From positions 1-11,753 of the forward strand of contig DASQVO010000408.1 of the NCBI GenBank assembly GCA_035640715.1: a stretch of DNA of 11,753 nt, read 5' to 3'. The position numbers and the translations under genes were made by a program. The notes beneath the pieces are model-generated. The model saw nothing but the letters and a program-made list of their open reading frames with translations. It was not told the origin of the DNA and did not search any database. Below, piece by piece: positions 1 to 5,968 of this stretch (within the stretch, counting starts at the first letter, position 1; every line of letters begins with the position of its first letter). The stretch comes from DASQVO01 sp035640715. Lineage in GTDB: Bacteria > Actinomycetota > Actinomycetes > Streptosporangiales > Streptosporangiaceae.

Positions 1-885
1 ACGAGGGTGCTTCGCGACCACGGCGAGCGCGCGCGGAGGAAACTCGACCTTCCCGGGATGACCTGCCTGGGCCTCGGGCTCTTCGGCGTGCTGTGGGCGA
101 TGACCAAGCTCGCCGCCTCGTCGCTGAGCGCCTCGACAGCCACCTTTCTCACCGGCGGCCTGGTACTCCTCATAGTCTTCGTCGTCATCGAGTTCCGGCA
201 GGCGGAGCCGATGCTGCCGATGTCGATCTTCCGTGTCCCGTCGATGGCGCCGTCTCTGCTCGCCTCCTTCTTCCAGGGACTGGCCAACTTCGCGGTGCTG
301 TTCCTCGTCATCATGTACCTACAGGGTCCCCGGGGCCTGTCCCCGATCCACGCGTCGCTGCTCCTCGTGCCCGGGTACGTCATCGGCGCCGGCGTCGGCC
401 CTTACGCCGGGCGGCTGGCCGACAGGTACGGTCCGGTGCTGCCGGCCACGCTGGGACTGGCCATTGAGGTGATCGCGCTGCTCATCTATGCGCAGCTCGG
501 CGTGCAGACCGGGCTGTGGATCGTGGTCGTCGCGAGTGTCGTCAACGGGGTCGGCGCGAGCTTCTTCTTCCCCGCGAACAACTCGGCGATCATGAAGGCG
601 TCCCCGCCGAAGCTGTTCGGCATCTCCTCGGGACTGCTGCGGACCTTCTCCAACATCGGGATGTTGTTCTCCTTCTCGGTAGCGATACTCATCGCATCGC
701 GCTCGATCTCGCGCGGGCTCGCTTTCGCCATCTTCGTCGGGACGACGACGCTGCACGGCTCTCTGGCGTCGGCGTTCACCACCGGGCTGCACGCGGCCTT
801 CTACGCATCGGTGGGATTCATGGTGCTCGCCGCCGCGCTGTCGGCGATCCGGGCGCGGGGAAGGGCAAGAATAGATAACCCCTGA
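1..885 (+). CDS. MFS transporter, DHA2/EmrB-like, 5' end outside window
   Basis: The reading frame is open from base 1 to the TGA at 883-885, so this is the C-terminal 294 residues of a longer protein. About eight hydrophobic segments are visible, starting with GMTCLGLGLFGVLWAM. A cytoplasmic-loop motif (GRLADRYGP) follows the fourth segment. The layout matches the second half of 14-helix DHA2 drug:proton antiporters, which usually run to about 460-520 residues. The GTG at base 7 is in frame but is unlikely to be the real start, because a transporter cannot begin mid-bundle. The family exports small hydrophobic toxic compounds across the cytoplasmic membrane; the substrate here is unknown. 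A MerR-family gene follows 108 bp downstream on the same strand and may respond to related compounds (inference). Family assignment is strong; the functional label is generic. Confidence 0.88.
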   Translation, partial: TRVLRDHGERARRKLDLPGMTCLGLGLFGVLWAMTKLAASSLSASTATFLTGGLVLLIVFVVIEFRQAEPMLPMSIFRVPSMAPSLLASFFQGLANFAVLFLVIMYLQGPRGLSPIHASLLLVPGYVIGAGVGPYAGRLADRYGPVLPATLGLAIEVIALLIYAQLGVQTGLWIVVVASVVNGVGASFFFPANNSAIMKASPPKLFGISSGLLRTFSNIGMLFSFSVAILIASRSISRGLAFAIFVGTTTLHGSLASAFTTGLHAAFYASVGFMVLAAALSAIRARGRARIDNP

Positions 886-956
886 AGGGATGCTCTCGAA
901 AGCAGGTGTGACCGCGTGGCGAACGGCCCATACCGCCGGATGTGCACAGGTCCGGC

Positions 957-987
957 TTGAGCCTCCAGTAGGGGGAGACGCAAAGGT
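957..987 (+). promoter_or_regulatory. MerR-type promoter/operator with 19-bp spacer; leaderless start predicted
   Basis: A -35-like TTGAGC (957-962) is followed by exactly 19 bp and a weak -10 AAAGGT (982-987), which keeps only A2 and T6 of the -10 consensus. The spacer contains the interrupted dyad CTCC-N7-GGAG (963-966 and 974-977). A 19-20 bp spacer carrying a dyad is the hallmark of promoters that MerR proteins untwist to activate. The expected transcription start, about 7 bp past the -10, falls on the ATG at 994, so the mRNA would be leaderless. Autoregulation is inferred from position only. Confidence 0.6.
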
Positions 988-993
988 GGGGGC

Positions 994-1929
994 ATGGACG
1001 GCGACGCGCTCTACTCGATCGGCGACCTAGCCCGGCGGACTGGGCTGACGGTCAAGACCATCCGGTTCTACTCCGACCGCGGGATCGTGGTGCCGGCTGA
1101 CCGCAGCCCGGCTGGCTACCGGCTTTACCACGTCGACGCCGTCGCGCGGCTAGATCTCGTGCGGACCCTGCGCGACCTTGGACTGGACCTTGCCACGATC
1201 CGGAAGGTCGTGGACCGGGAGCTCACGCTCCCCGAGGTCGCCGCGGCGCACGCCGAAGCCCTGGCAGTCCAGATTCGCGCGCTGGGCTTGCGGCGCGCGG
1301 TGCTGACGGCGGTAGCGAAGCGCGGCTCCACCCCTGAGGAGATGGAACTCATGCACAAGCTGGCCAAGCTCTCCGAGGACGAACGCCGACGTCTGATCGG
1401 CGATTTCCTCAACGCTGCCTTCGGCGGCTTGGACGCCAGCCCCGAATTCGCGGGCGTCATGCGCTCCATGACCCCAGAACTGCCCGACAACCCCGAGGCT
1501 GGGCAGGTCGACGCGTGGGTGGAGTTGGCCGAACTGTCCCAGGACCCGGGCTTCCGCGCCAGTATGCGGCGCATGGCTGAGGACGAAGCTGCCGAACGCG
1601 CCCAAAGCCGTACAAAGGGACTGCGCCGCGACTTTGTCGCAGCCGTTCGTGACCAGGCCGCTCCGGCCCTCGCGGCCGGCATCGACCCTGCCTCACCCCA
1701 GGCCGAACCGATCGTCGCGGCGCTGACGGCTCACTACGCGCACATCTCCGCCTTCCCCGACGACGTCGAGCTTCGCCGCCGACTGGTGACCCGGCTGGAG
1801 ACCGCGAACGACCCTCGCAGGGAGCGGTACCTTCAGCTGCTCGCAGAAATCAACGGCTGGCCTGTCCTGGAGAGCCTCGCGCCGGCGCTCGACTGGTCCA
1901 TCCAGGCTGTGCGCGCCCGGATTCAGTGA
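994..1929 (+). CDS. MerR family transcriptional regulator
   Basis: 311 aa. Residues 7-45 (YSIGDLARRTGLTVKTIRFY, then a wing ending GYRLY) are a canonical MerR winged helix-turn-helix. The dimerisation helix follows at about 75-110 and carries a long, helical C-terminal effector region of about 200 residues. There is no cysteine in the whole protein, so thiol-based metal or redox sensing of the MerR, CueR or SoxR kind is ruled out. The protein more likely senses an organic ligand or a partner protein through its C-terminal region (inference). The start is fixed by the family N-terminus and by the promoter just upstream, which predicts a transcript starting at this ATG. The likely first target is its own promoter; the exporter gene upstream is on the same strand, so divergent control is not possible. 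The ligand is unknown. Confidence 0.88.
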   Translation: MDGDALYSIGDLARRTGLTVKTIRFYSDRGIVVPADRSPAGYRLYHVDAVARLDLVRTLRDLGLDLATIRKVVDRELTLPEVAAAHAEALAVQIRALGLRRAVLTAVAKRGSTPEEMELMHKLAKLSEDERRRLIGDFLNAAFGGLDASPEFAGVMRSMTPELPDNPEAGQVDAWVELAELSQDPGFRASMRRMAEDEAAERAQSRTKGLRRDFVAAVRDQAAPALAAGIDPASPQAEPIVAALTAHYAHISAFPDDVELRRRLVTRLETANDPRRERYLQLLAEINGWPVLESLAPALDWSIQAVRARIQ

Positions 1930-2228
1930 TAACACGGCGGCGAAGCGGCATGGCCAGAGGCAGGTCGGGTCATCCTGGGAGATCCAGTTACCTCTCCGGC
2001 CGTTTCGGCACGCGCCCCTTTGCGACTGGCGGAATGAAGAAGCCAGACTGCGGCCGGGTTCGGGTCGAACTGTGACGGATGGCCAGTCGGCCGTGGGCGG
2101 CCACCCAGCGGTCAGGGAGCTGGCCGGGCAGCCGGTTGCAGGCGGTATCGGCCAGGTAGCCGCGATCAGCGCCGGGACGGCGCCGCTCGTATCCGCCGAC
2201 GAGCTTCCTGGGCAGATCGCCGCGTGGC
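1930..2228. other. Gene-poor stretch between merR-like gene and kinase remnant
   Basis: No reading frame here resembles a protein family I recognise. A minus-strand frame (about 1988-2236) is open but has no ribosome binding site, no clear domain and a composition typical of GC-rich shadow frames. No clear hairpin terminator follows the MerR gene. The stretch probably consists of decayed sequence joined to the kinase fragment on its right. Confidence 0.35.
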
Positions 2229-2411
2229 GAGAGCATCGACGAGACCTCCGCCCGGAGCCGCCGCGCCGAGACCGACCAGGCCAGGAACGCCTACGCGCAG
2301 CAGTTCTATGGCGCCGACATGTCCGACGTGCGCCTGTTCGACCTGGCGATCGACTCGACTCATCTGGGGATTCCAGCCTGCGTGGACATCATCGTCACGG
2401 CCGTCACGTCA
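2229..2411 (+). pseudogene. Cytidylate kinase-like protein, C-terminal remnant
   Basis: In one frame this encodes about 60 residues resembling the C-terminus of the bacterial cytidylate kinase-like family. Recognisable pieces are an Arg/Glu-rich helix (RRAETDQARNAYAQQFYG) and the terminal segment with VRLFDLAIDSTHLGI and CVDIIVTAV. The family normally has about 200-230 residues with an N-terminal P-loop and an SRQxG start. None of that is present upstream in any frame, so only the last third or less survives. No start codon or ribosome binding site fits, and the frame runs on past the family's natural end. I read it as a dead fragment left by a deletion or rearrangement. Assignment is from remembered family patterns only. 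Confidence 0.55.
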
Positions 2412-2493
2412 GGGCAGGGGAACGGCCGCCGCACCGCCGGTCTCCGCGAGGGGCTGAGCGACCGCACGCGCAGCCGCCGCCTGGCCGGAGCCG

Positions 2494-3033
2494 CTACAGC
2501 CAGCCGGCGCGGACGTTGTCGCCGGAGGCGCCGGCAGGTGCCGTGCCCAGCTTTCCCGCGCGTACCTTGGCCAGCAGCCGCTCCGTGACGTCCAGAATCT
2601 CCGGCACAGCGTCCCGCAGCGCCGCGGCGTCGCCGGGACCTGCGATGTCCGCGGGAGCGCCGGCCTCCTTCAGCAGCTCAGGCAGGTCCGACAGCTTACG
2701 CCCGAGCCAGCCGATCGGGTCCGCCGACAGGTCTCTGGTAAATACGCGGTGGCCGGGCTCCCAATCCGTGAAGGCCGGGTGATGATGCGTCCGGTCGAAG
2801 CTGCCCGGCTTCCCGTCCACCGACTCCAGCAGGTCGGCCCGCCAGATCGGCTGGCCGACGGCGATCGGCTGCGCCGAGTAGATCGACCCCTTCAGGTCAC
2901 CGCGTTCGAGCACGCGGAGTTCCAGCCTGACCCCGTGCTCCGCGCCCTCCTGGCCCTTGGCGGGCTCGGGGTCTACGAAGTAGAGGTCGCATACCAGTAC
3001 ACCGATTTGCTCGAAGCCGAAGGTGTAGAGCAT
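2494..3033 (-). CDS. Conserved hypothetical protein, 179 aa
   Basis: The ATG at 3033 is preceded by a good ribosome binding site (GGAAGGGA about 6-8 bp upstream). The frame stays open further 5', but that extension has no family-like start. The N-terminus MLYTFGFEQIGVLVCDLYFV and the central SIYSAQPIAVGQPIWRADLL look like an alternating beta-rich fold. A striking RTHHHPAF cluster (residues 81-88) next to acidic and Trp residues could bind a metal. Residues about 100-160 are helical and charged, followed by a loose tail. I recall similar proteins in actinobacterial genomes with no assigned function. No signal peptide or membrane segment is seen, so it is probably cytosolic. It stands alone on the minus strand between a kinase fragment and a toxin-antitoxin pair, so the context gives no role. 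Confidence 0.72.
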   Translation of the reverse strand: MLYTFGFEQIGVLVCDLYFVDPEPAKGQEGAEHGVRLELRVLERGDLKGSIYSAQPIAVGQPIWRADLLESVDGKPGSFDRTHHHPAFTDWEPGHRVFTRDLSADPIGWLGRKLSDLPELLKEAGAPADIAGPGDAAALRDAVPEILDVTERLLAKVRAGKLGTAPAGASGDNVRAGWL

Positions 3034-3497
3034 CAACGGATCCCTTCCCGGCGCAGTAGACGTGGCCCTTTCCCCCACTATCGCCGCGCACGCGCATCCG
3101 GGCCAGTCCCCGGCAGGAGAGATCTTTCCCACGTACGCGCCAGCCGGCGGCCCGGAAGGGCCAGGGCTGACCTGGCAGTTTCCAGGGCTGGCCCCAGGGC
3201 GTCGGCTACATCGCCGAACCAGGCGGATCGATCAGATCTGGCGAGGTGGAGGACGCCTGCCGGGAACATCAGATCACTCTCGTCCGCACGGGCCTCCGGC
3301 TCTTCCACCACTGACACCGGCGAATGCCGGGCAGACTGACCTTGACATCCTCTACCGCCTTGACGCGCCCAGCATGCGAGCAATCACAGCAGACTCAGCC
3401 GTGGCTCCAGCGCCCGAATCAGGCCCTCGGTCACCACAGAAGAGCACATCAGGAGGCGCAGCGGGATCAGGCTGCCGGTCGCGCTGAGCAGTTCTTA
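3034..3497. other. Gene-poor stretch upstream of toxin-antitoxin operon
   Basis: Several frames are open on both strands but none has a ribosome binding site or a recognisable domain. The only notable motif is CTTGACATCCTC at 3341-3352, described separately. The 5' part should contain the promoter of the minus-strand 179-aa gene, but I found no convincing -35/-10 pair. Confidence 0.35.
3341..3370. mobile_element. Possible degenerate IS200/IS605-type end
   Basis: CTTGACATCCTC (3341-3352) matches the conserved start of the terminal hairpin region I remember for many IS605/tnpB-type elements. In those elements it is followed by a GC-rich hairpin and a GGGGATTCC-like tail. Here the following bases (CCGCCTTGACGCG) make only a poor stem and no transposase or TnpB frame lies nearby. 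At best it is a solo relic; chance is a real alternative. Confidence 0.2.
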
Positions 3498-3525
3498 CAG
3501 AAAATCAGAATGGTATGCTTTTCTG
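3492..3525 (+). promoter_or_regulatory. Toxin-antitoxin promoter with palindromic operator
   Basis: The -10-like TATGCT (3514-3519) lies 16 bp after a weak -35 TTCTTA (3492-3497). A perfect inverted repeat, CAGAAAA (3498-3504) and TTTTCTG (3519-3525) with a 14-bp gap, brackets the -10. A second CAGAA at 3506-3510 lies 8 bp after the first half-site. Such half-sites over the -10 are what an autoregulating AbrB-fold antitoxin would bind. The predicted transcript start is about 3526-3527, which is the antitoxin ATG, so the mRNA may be leaderless. Confidence 0.55.
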
Positions 3526-3526
3526 C

Positions 3527-3850
3527 ATGGCTGTCCCGCTGCACCACCGCCCGCACATCCGGACCGCGATCCTGCGGGCCCGGGGCACGGTAACCATCCC
3601 GCAGGATGTACGGGAACGGCTGGATCTAGCCGAGGGAGACCAGTTTGTGGTGACGGTCGAGGACGACAGGATCGTCCTGACCCCCACCTCGGTCATCCCC
3701 GATGACCAGGCATGGTTCTGGGCACCAGAGTGGCAGGCCAAGGAAGCTGAGGTCGACGAGGCCGTGGCACGCGGCGAGCGGGGCGCGGTTTTCGGCAGCG
3801 GCGAGGAGTTCCTGGCCTTCCTTGACGAGAACTCCAAGCCCGGCCCGTAG
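3527..3850 (+). CDS. AbrB/MazE/SpoVT-family antitoxin
   Basis: 107 aa from the ATG at 3527. An in-frame ATG at 3515 overlaps the -10 box, so the later start is preferred; neither has a ribosome binding site, which fits a leaderless transcript. Residues about 14-55 (ILRARGTVTIPQDVRERLDL then DQFVVTVEDDRIVLTP) form the swapped-hairpin DNA-binding domain of AbrB-like antitoxins. The C-terminal half (AWFWAPEWQAKEAEVDEAV, then SGEEFLAFLDE) is acidic and helical and is the expected toxin-binding tail. The gene ends one base before the toxin start, the classic antitoxin-first layout. The protein should neutralise the toxin and repress the operon through the palindrome over its promoter (inference from family and layout). 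Confidence 0.87.
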   Translation: MAVPLHHRPHIRTAILRARGTVTIPQDVRERLDLAEGDQFVVTVEDDRIVLTPTSVIPDDQAWFWAPEWQAKEAEVDEAVARGERGAVFGSGEEFLAFLDENSKPGP

Positions 3851-3851
3851 C

Positions 3852-4145
3852 GTGCCGACGTTCGAATGGCTGCCGCTGTTTGACCGGGACTGGCGAGCGC
3901 TGAGCGCGGAGCAGCAGCGCGCCTTCCGGGACGCGGTTGCGGCCTTCGTGGATGATCTCCGCGAGGGCACGGGATTCCGCAAGAGCCTGCGGGTGAAGAA
4001 GATGCAGGGCAGAGAAGACGCGTGGGAGATGACCTGGGCTCCTGACGGTAGGGCGACCTTCCACTTCGGGACCCCGGTGGCCGAAGGCCAGCCGCACATC
4101 GTCTGGCGCCGCATCGGGACTCACAAGATCTTCACCCGCCCGTGA
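3852..4145 (+). CDS. RelE/ParE-superfamily toxin
   Basis: 97 aa from the GTG at 3852, one base after the antitoxin TAG. No ribosome binding site is visible, so translation is probably coupled to the antitoxin. The small basic protein begins PTFEWLPLFDRDWRALSAEQ and has a helical N-terminal hairpin. A beta-sheet core follows with WEMTWAPDGRATFHFG and the terminal HIVWRRIGTHKIFTRP. This is the length and pattern of RelE-fold toxins, which cleave mRNA at the ribosome or, in the ParE branch, poison gyrase. The basic and aromatic C-terminal residues (R86, R87, H91, K92) are candidates for the active site. The sequence does not separate the RNase from the gyrase type. Pairing with an AbrB-type antitoxin is less common than pairing with RelB or HTH antitoxins. 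Confidence 0.8.
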   Translation: MPTFEWLPLFDRDWRALSAEQQRAFRDAVAAFVDDLREGTGFRKSLRVKKMQGREDAWEMTWAPDGRATFHFGTPVAEGQPHIVWRRIGTHKIFTRP

Positions 4146-4167
4146 CCTGTTCACCAGCAGCGACAAC

Positions 4168-4410
4168 TCAGGGCCCTGGCCCGTCCCGCAGGGGGCGGCC
4201 CCTGCGCTTGGGCGTGCCCGGTGCCGTCAGCGGTTCCCAGGCCAGTTCGAGGTCGGTTTCCGGAAAATCGTCACCGGCGAATAGCAGGGGCTCGTTTGCC
4301 AGTCGTGCGACCGCGTAGGTCAAGCAGTCCCCGAAGTTCAGCCAGGCCTTGTGCCGCCCCTTGCCGAACCGCAGATAGGCGTCAACAGCCGGGTGAGCGC
4401 GGCGGAAAAT
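4168..4410 (-). pseudogene. VapC-type PIN-domain toxin, C-terminal remnant
   Basis: Minus-strand frame with the conserved C-terminal part of VapC proteins: AYLRFGKGRHKAWLNFGDCL, then ARLANEPLLFAGDDFPETDLEL. The NFGDC and GDDF acidic residues belong to the PIN RNase active site (the third and fourth conserved acidic positions). A full VapC is about 125-135 residues. Here the N-terminal half, including the first catalytic Asp and the Glu, is missing. Sequence 5' of about 4410 is unrelated and runs into the oppositely oriented acetyltransferase gene at 4449. No start codon with a ribosome binding site exists and no VapB antitoxin is nearby. It is a dead toxin fragment convergent with the live AbrB-RelE pair. 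Confidence 0.72.
4188..4205. terminator. GC-rich hairpin after toxin gene
   Basis: GCAGGGG (4188-4194) and CCCCTGC (4199-4205) form a perfect 7-bp stem with a GCGG loop, 42 bp after the toxin stop. A 10-bp palindrome, CAGGGCCCTG, sits just before it (4169-4178). There is no T-run, as is usual for actinobacterial hairpin terminators. It also lies in the 3' end of the VapC remnant on the other strand, so it could act in both directions or be partly coding coincidence. Confidence 0.45.
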
Positions 4411-4448
4411 CGCTGGAGCCGTTCCGCCCGAAAAAATAGCCTGAGGCG

Positions 4449-5006
4449 ATGACGGCGAACGCTGATGCAGACGACAGCCGCGGGCTGCCCGCGAGCGCCG
4501 CGCTCCGGCTCCGGCCACTCCGGTCTGAGGACGAGGCAGCCTTTGCCGCTGCGCACCGGGTGATGGCGGCAGAGGAGTTCACGTTCGGCCTCGGCTACCG
4601 GCCGGGAATGCCATGGCCCGACTATCTCCGGTCCCTCGCGGACCAGCGTTCGGGCGTGAACCTGCCCGCGGGTTTCGTCCCGGGCACGTTCCTGGTCGCC
4701 GAGGTGGCGGGGGAGATCGTCGGCCGGGCCTCCATCCGGCATGCCCTGAACGACTTCCTGGCCCGGCAAGGGGGCCACATCGGCTATTGCGTCCTGCCCC
4801 GGTACCGGCGGCGCGGCTATGCGACCGAGATCCTCCGGCAGAGCCTGGTGATCGCGCACGCGAACGGAGTGGAGCGCGTTCTGATGACCTGCGACGATGA
4901 CAACATCGGATCGGCTGCGGTCATCGAAGCCTGCGGCGGCCGGCTCGATTCGGTGATCGAGCCCGCGCCGGGCCGCCCGCCGGTTCGCCGATACTGGATC
5001 GGCTGA
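4449..5006 (+). CDS. GNAT family N-acetyltransferase
   Basis: 185 aa. The first ~18 residues look disordered, then LRLRPLRSEDEAAFAAAHRV starts the fold. Strand FLVAEVAGEIVGRASIRH (81-98) leads to the acetyl-CoA pyrophosphate-binding motif A, RYRRRGYATEILRQ (118-131). Motif B is DDDNIGSAAVIEACGG (149-164). This is the pattern of GNAT enzymes of the RimJ/unknown-substrate type, which transfer acetyl from acetyl-CoA to an amine. HIGYCVLPRYR is typical of small GNAT proteins close to IAA-type acetyltransferases. The start is the first ATG, with GAGG only about 2 bp upstream and a weak TAGCCT (4437-4442), so initiation may be leaderless. The substrate is unknown. A hairpin follows at 5049. Confidence 0.87.
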   Translation: MTANADADDSRGLPASAALRLRPLRSEDEAAFAAAHRVMAAEEFTFGLGYRPGMPWPDYLRSLADQRSGVNLPAGFVPGTFLVAEVAGEIVGRASIRHALNDFLARQGGHIGYCVLPRYRRRGYATEILRQSLVIAHANGVERVLMTCDDDNIGSAAVIEACGGRLDSVIEPAPGRPPVRRYWIG

Positions 5007-5048
5007 TGCCTGCCACGAGCCGCGGCCAGGCGAACTACTCCGGGACGG

Positions 5049-5063
5049 CAGCCCGGTGGGCTG
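5049..5063 (+). terminator. Hairpin after acetyltransferase gene
   Basis: CAGCCC (5049-5054), loop GGT, GGGCTG (5058-5063): a perfect 6-bp stem 43 bp after the acetyltransferase stop and before the methyltransferase. It lacks a T-run. Position supports termination; strength is uncertain. Confidence 0.4.
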
Positions 5064-5136
5064 AGTAGGACTCGGCCACTTACTTGCGCAAGGTACTGAA
5101 CGACGGCGATGACGGCGATCCGGGCGGGAGGACATC

Positions 5137-5736
5137 ATGACGACGCCGAGCTGGGACACGGTGTATGCGAAGGAGAGCGCGCCCCCGCCGTGGGACATCG
5201 GCCGGCCACAGCCAGCGTTCGTCCGCCTGGCCGATAGCGGCCTGCTGTCCGGGCGGGTGCTCGACGCGGGCTGCGGCACAGGAGAACACGTGCTGCTGGC
5301 CGACGCCCGGGGCGCGGACGCGGTGGGCGTCGACATCTCCCCGCGCGCCATCGCCCGGGCCCGTGACAAGGCAGCCGAACGAGGCCTGCCGGCCCGCTTC
5401 GAGGTGGCGGACGTCCTGAACCTCGGGCAGCTCGGCATGACCTTCGACGTGGTCATCGACAGCGGAGTGTTCCACGTCTTCGACGACGAGCAGCGCGCCC
5501 GGTACGTGGCGAGCCTGGCGTCGGTACTGCGCCCCGGCGGCCACTGTTACCTGATCTGCTTCAGCGACCGCCAGCCCGGCGACTACGGTCCCCGCCGCGT
5601 GCGCCAGGACGAGCTGCGCGCCGCCTTCAGCGACGGCTGGAGCGTCACCGGGATCACGGCGGACACCTTCGAGGTCAACCCCGGGTTCCCCACTCCGACC
5701 ATACAGGCCTGGCTGGCCACCATCCGCCGGACGTGA
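5137..5736 (+). CDS. Class I SAM-dependent methyltransferase
   Basis: 199 aa; the ATG is preceded by a strong ribosome binding site (GGGAGGA, 5 bp spacing). Motif I is VLDAGCGTGEH (41-51), the acidic residue of the next strand is D66 in VGVDIS, motif II is FDVVIDSG (103-110), and the post-motif LRPGG is at 131-135. The N-terminal PPPWDIGRPQPA (17-28) is typical of the small TPMT/TehB-like branch that methylates thiols, selenium or tellurium compounds and other small molecules; the substrate cannot be read from sequence. It is cytosolic and complete. The short palindrome CTTGCGCAAG at 5083-5092 lies upstream and could be an operator. The gene's stop codon directly abuts a truncated gene on the opposite strand, as if the methyltransferase were joined to it by recombination. 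Confidence 0.88.
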   Translation: MTTPSWDTVYAKESAPPPWDIGRPQPAFVRLADSGLLSGRVLDAGCGTGEHVLLADARGADAVGVDISPRAIARARDKAAERGLPARFEVADVLNLGQLGMTFDVVIDSGVFHVFDDEQRARYVASLASVLRPGGHCYLICFSDRQPGDYGPRRVRQDELRAAFSDGWSVTGITADTFEVNPGFPTPTIQAWLATIRRT

Positions 5737-5905
5737 TGCCCTTCGCTGCGCCGGTGAACGTGAGCGCCAGGCCGCCGATACGGTCGATCAGGTCACCGAG
5801 CGAGTAGGCGGGGCACGGTGTCGGCTTGCTCAGGTCATCGTCCCCGACGCGCGCGAAAAGATCGGTGAGGCGCTGGGCCGCTGGCCCCAGATCCACGGTA
5901 TCCAT
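5735..5905 (-). pseudogene. TIGR03086-like (mycothiol-dependent isomerase N-domain) remnant
   Basis: From the ATG at 5905 (MDTVDLGPAAQRLTDLFARV), followed by TPCPAYSLGDLIDRIGGLAL. This is the start of TIGR03086/maleylpyruvate-isomerase N-terminal (DinB-like four-helix) proteins, where DxxTPCPxWTVxDLxxHxxG is a signature. Here the usual metal-ligand His after DL(I/L)D is replaced (LIDRIGG). The family is about 190-200 residues, but resemblance ends at about residue 55 (GAAK, near base 5741), right at the methyltransferase stop codon. The frame then continues antisense through the methyltransferase to a stop at 5675. I read it as the first helix pair of a truncated, probably inactive gene. Confidence 0.6.
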
Positions 5906-5947
5906 ATCGACATAGATGACACCAGGCGCGGAATTCATCGGCCGACA

Positions 5948-5963
5948 GGCCGCCGCGGCGGCC
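5948..5963. repeat. 16-bp perfect palindrome
   Basis: GGCCGCCGCGGCGGCC is a perfect palindrome without a loop, lying 5 bp beyond the stop of the minus-strand membrane-protein gene (5969). It could be a terminator element for that gene or a protein-binding site, or it may reflect GC-rich sequence by chance. Confidence 0.4.
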
Positions 5964-5968
5964 CAGCC

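Noticed and set aside
1988..2236. Minus-strand 82-codon frame downstream of the MerR gene
   Set aside because: No ribosome binding site and no recognisable domain; composition is that of GC-rich shadow frames. A transposase relic was considered but no motif supports it.
3062..3487. Plus- and minus-strand frames upstream of the antitoxin
   Set aside because: Low-complexity Pro/Arg/Gly translations on both strands, without start signals or a domain.
4942..4963. Perfect 8-bp inverted repeat (GGCTCGAT, 6-nt loop, ATCGAGCC) in the acetyltransferase gene
   Set aside because: It lies inside conserved-looking coding sequence; codon-driven coincidence is the simplest reading, and it is too far inside to be a terminator.
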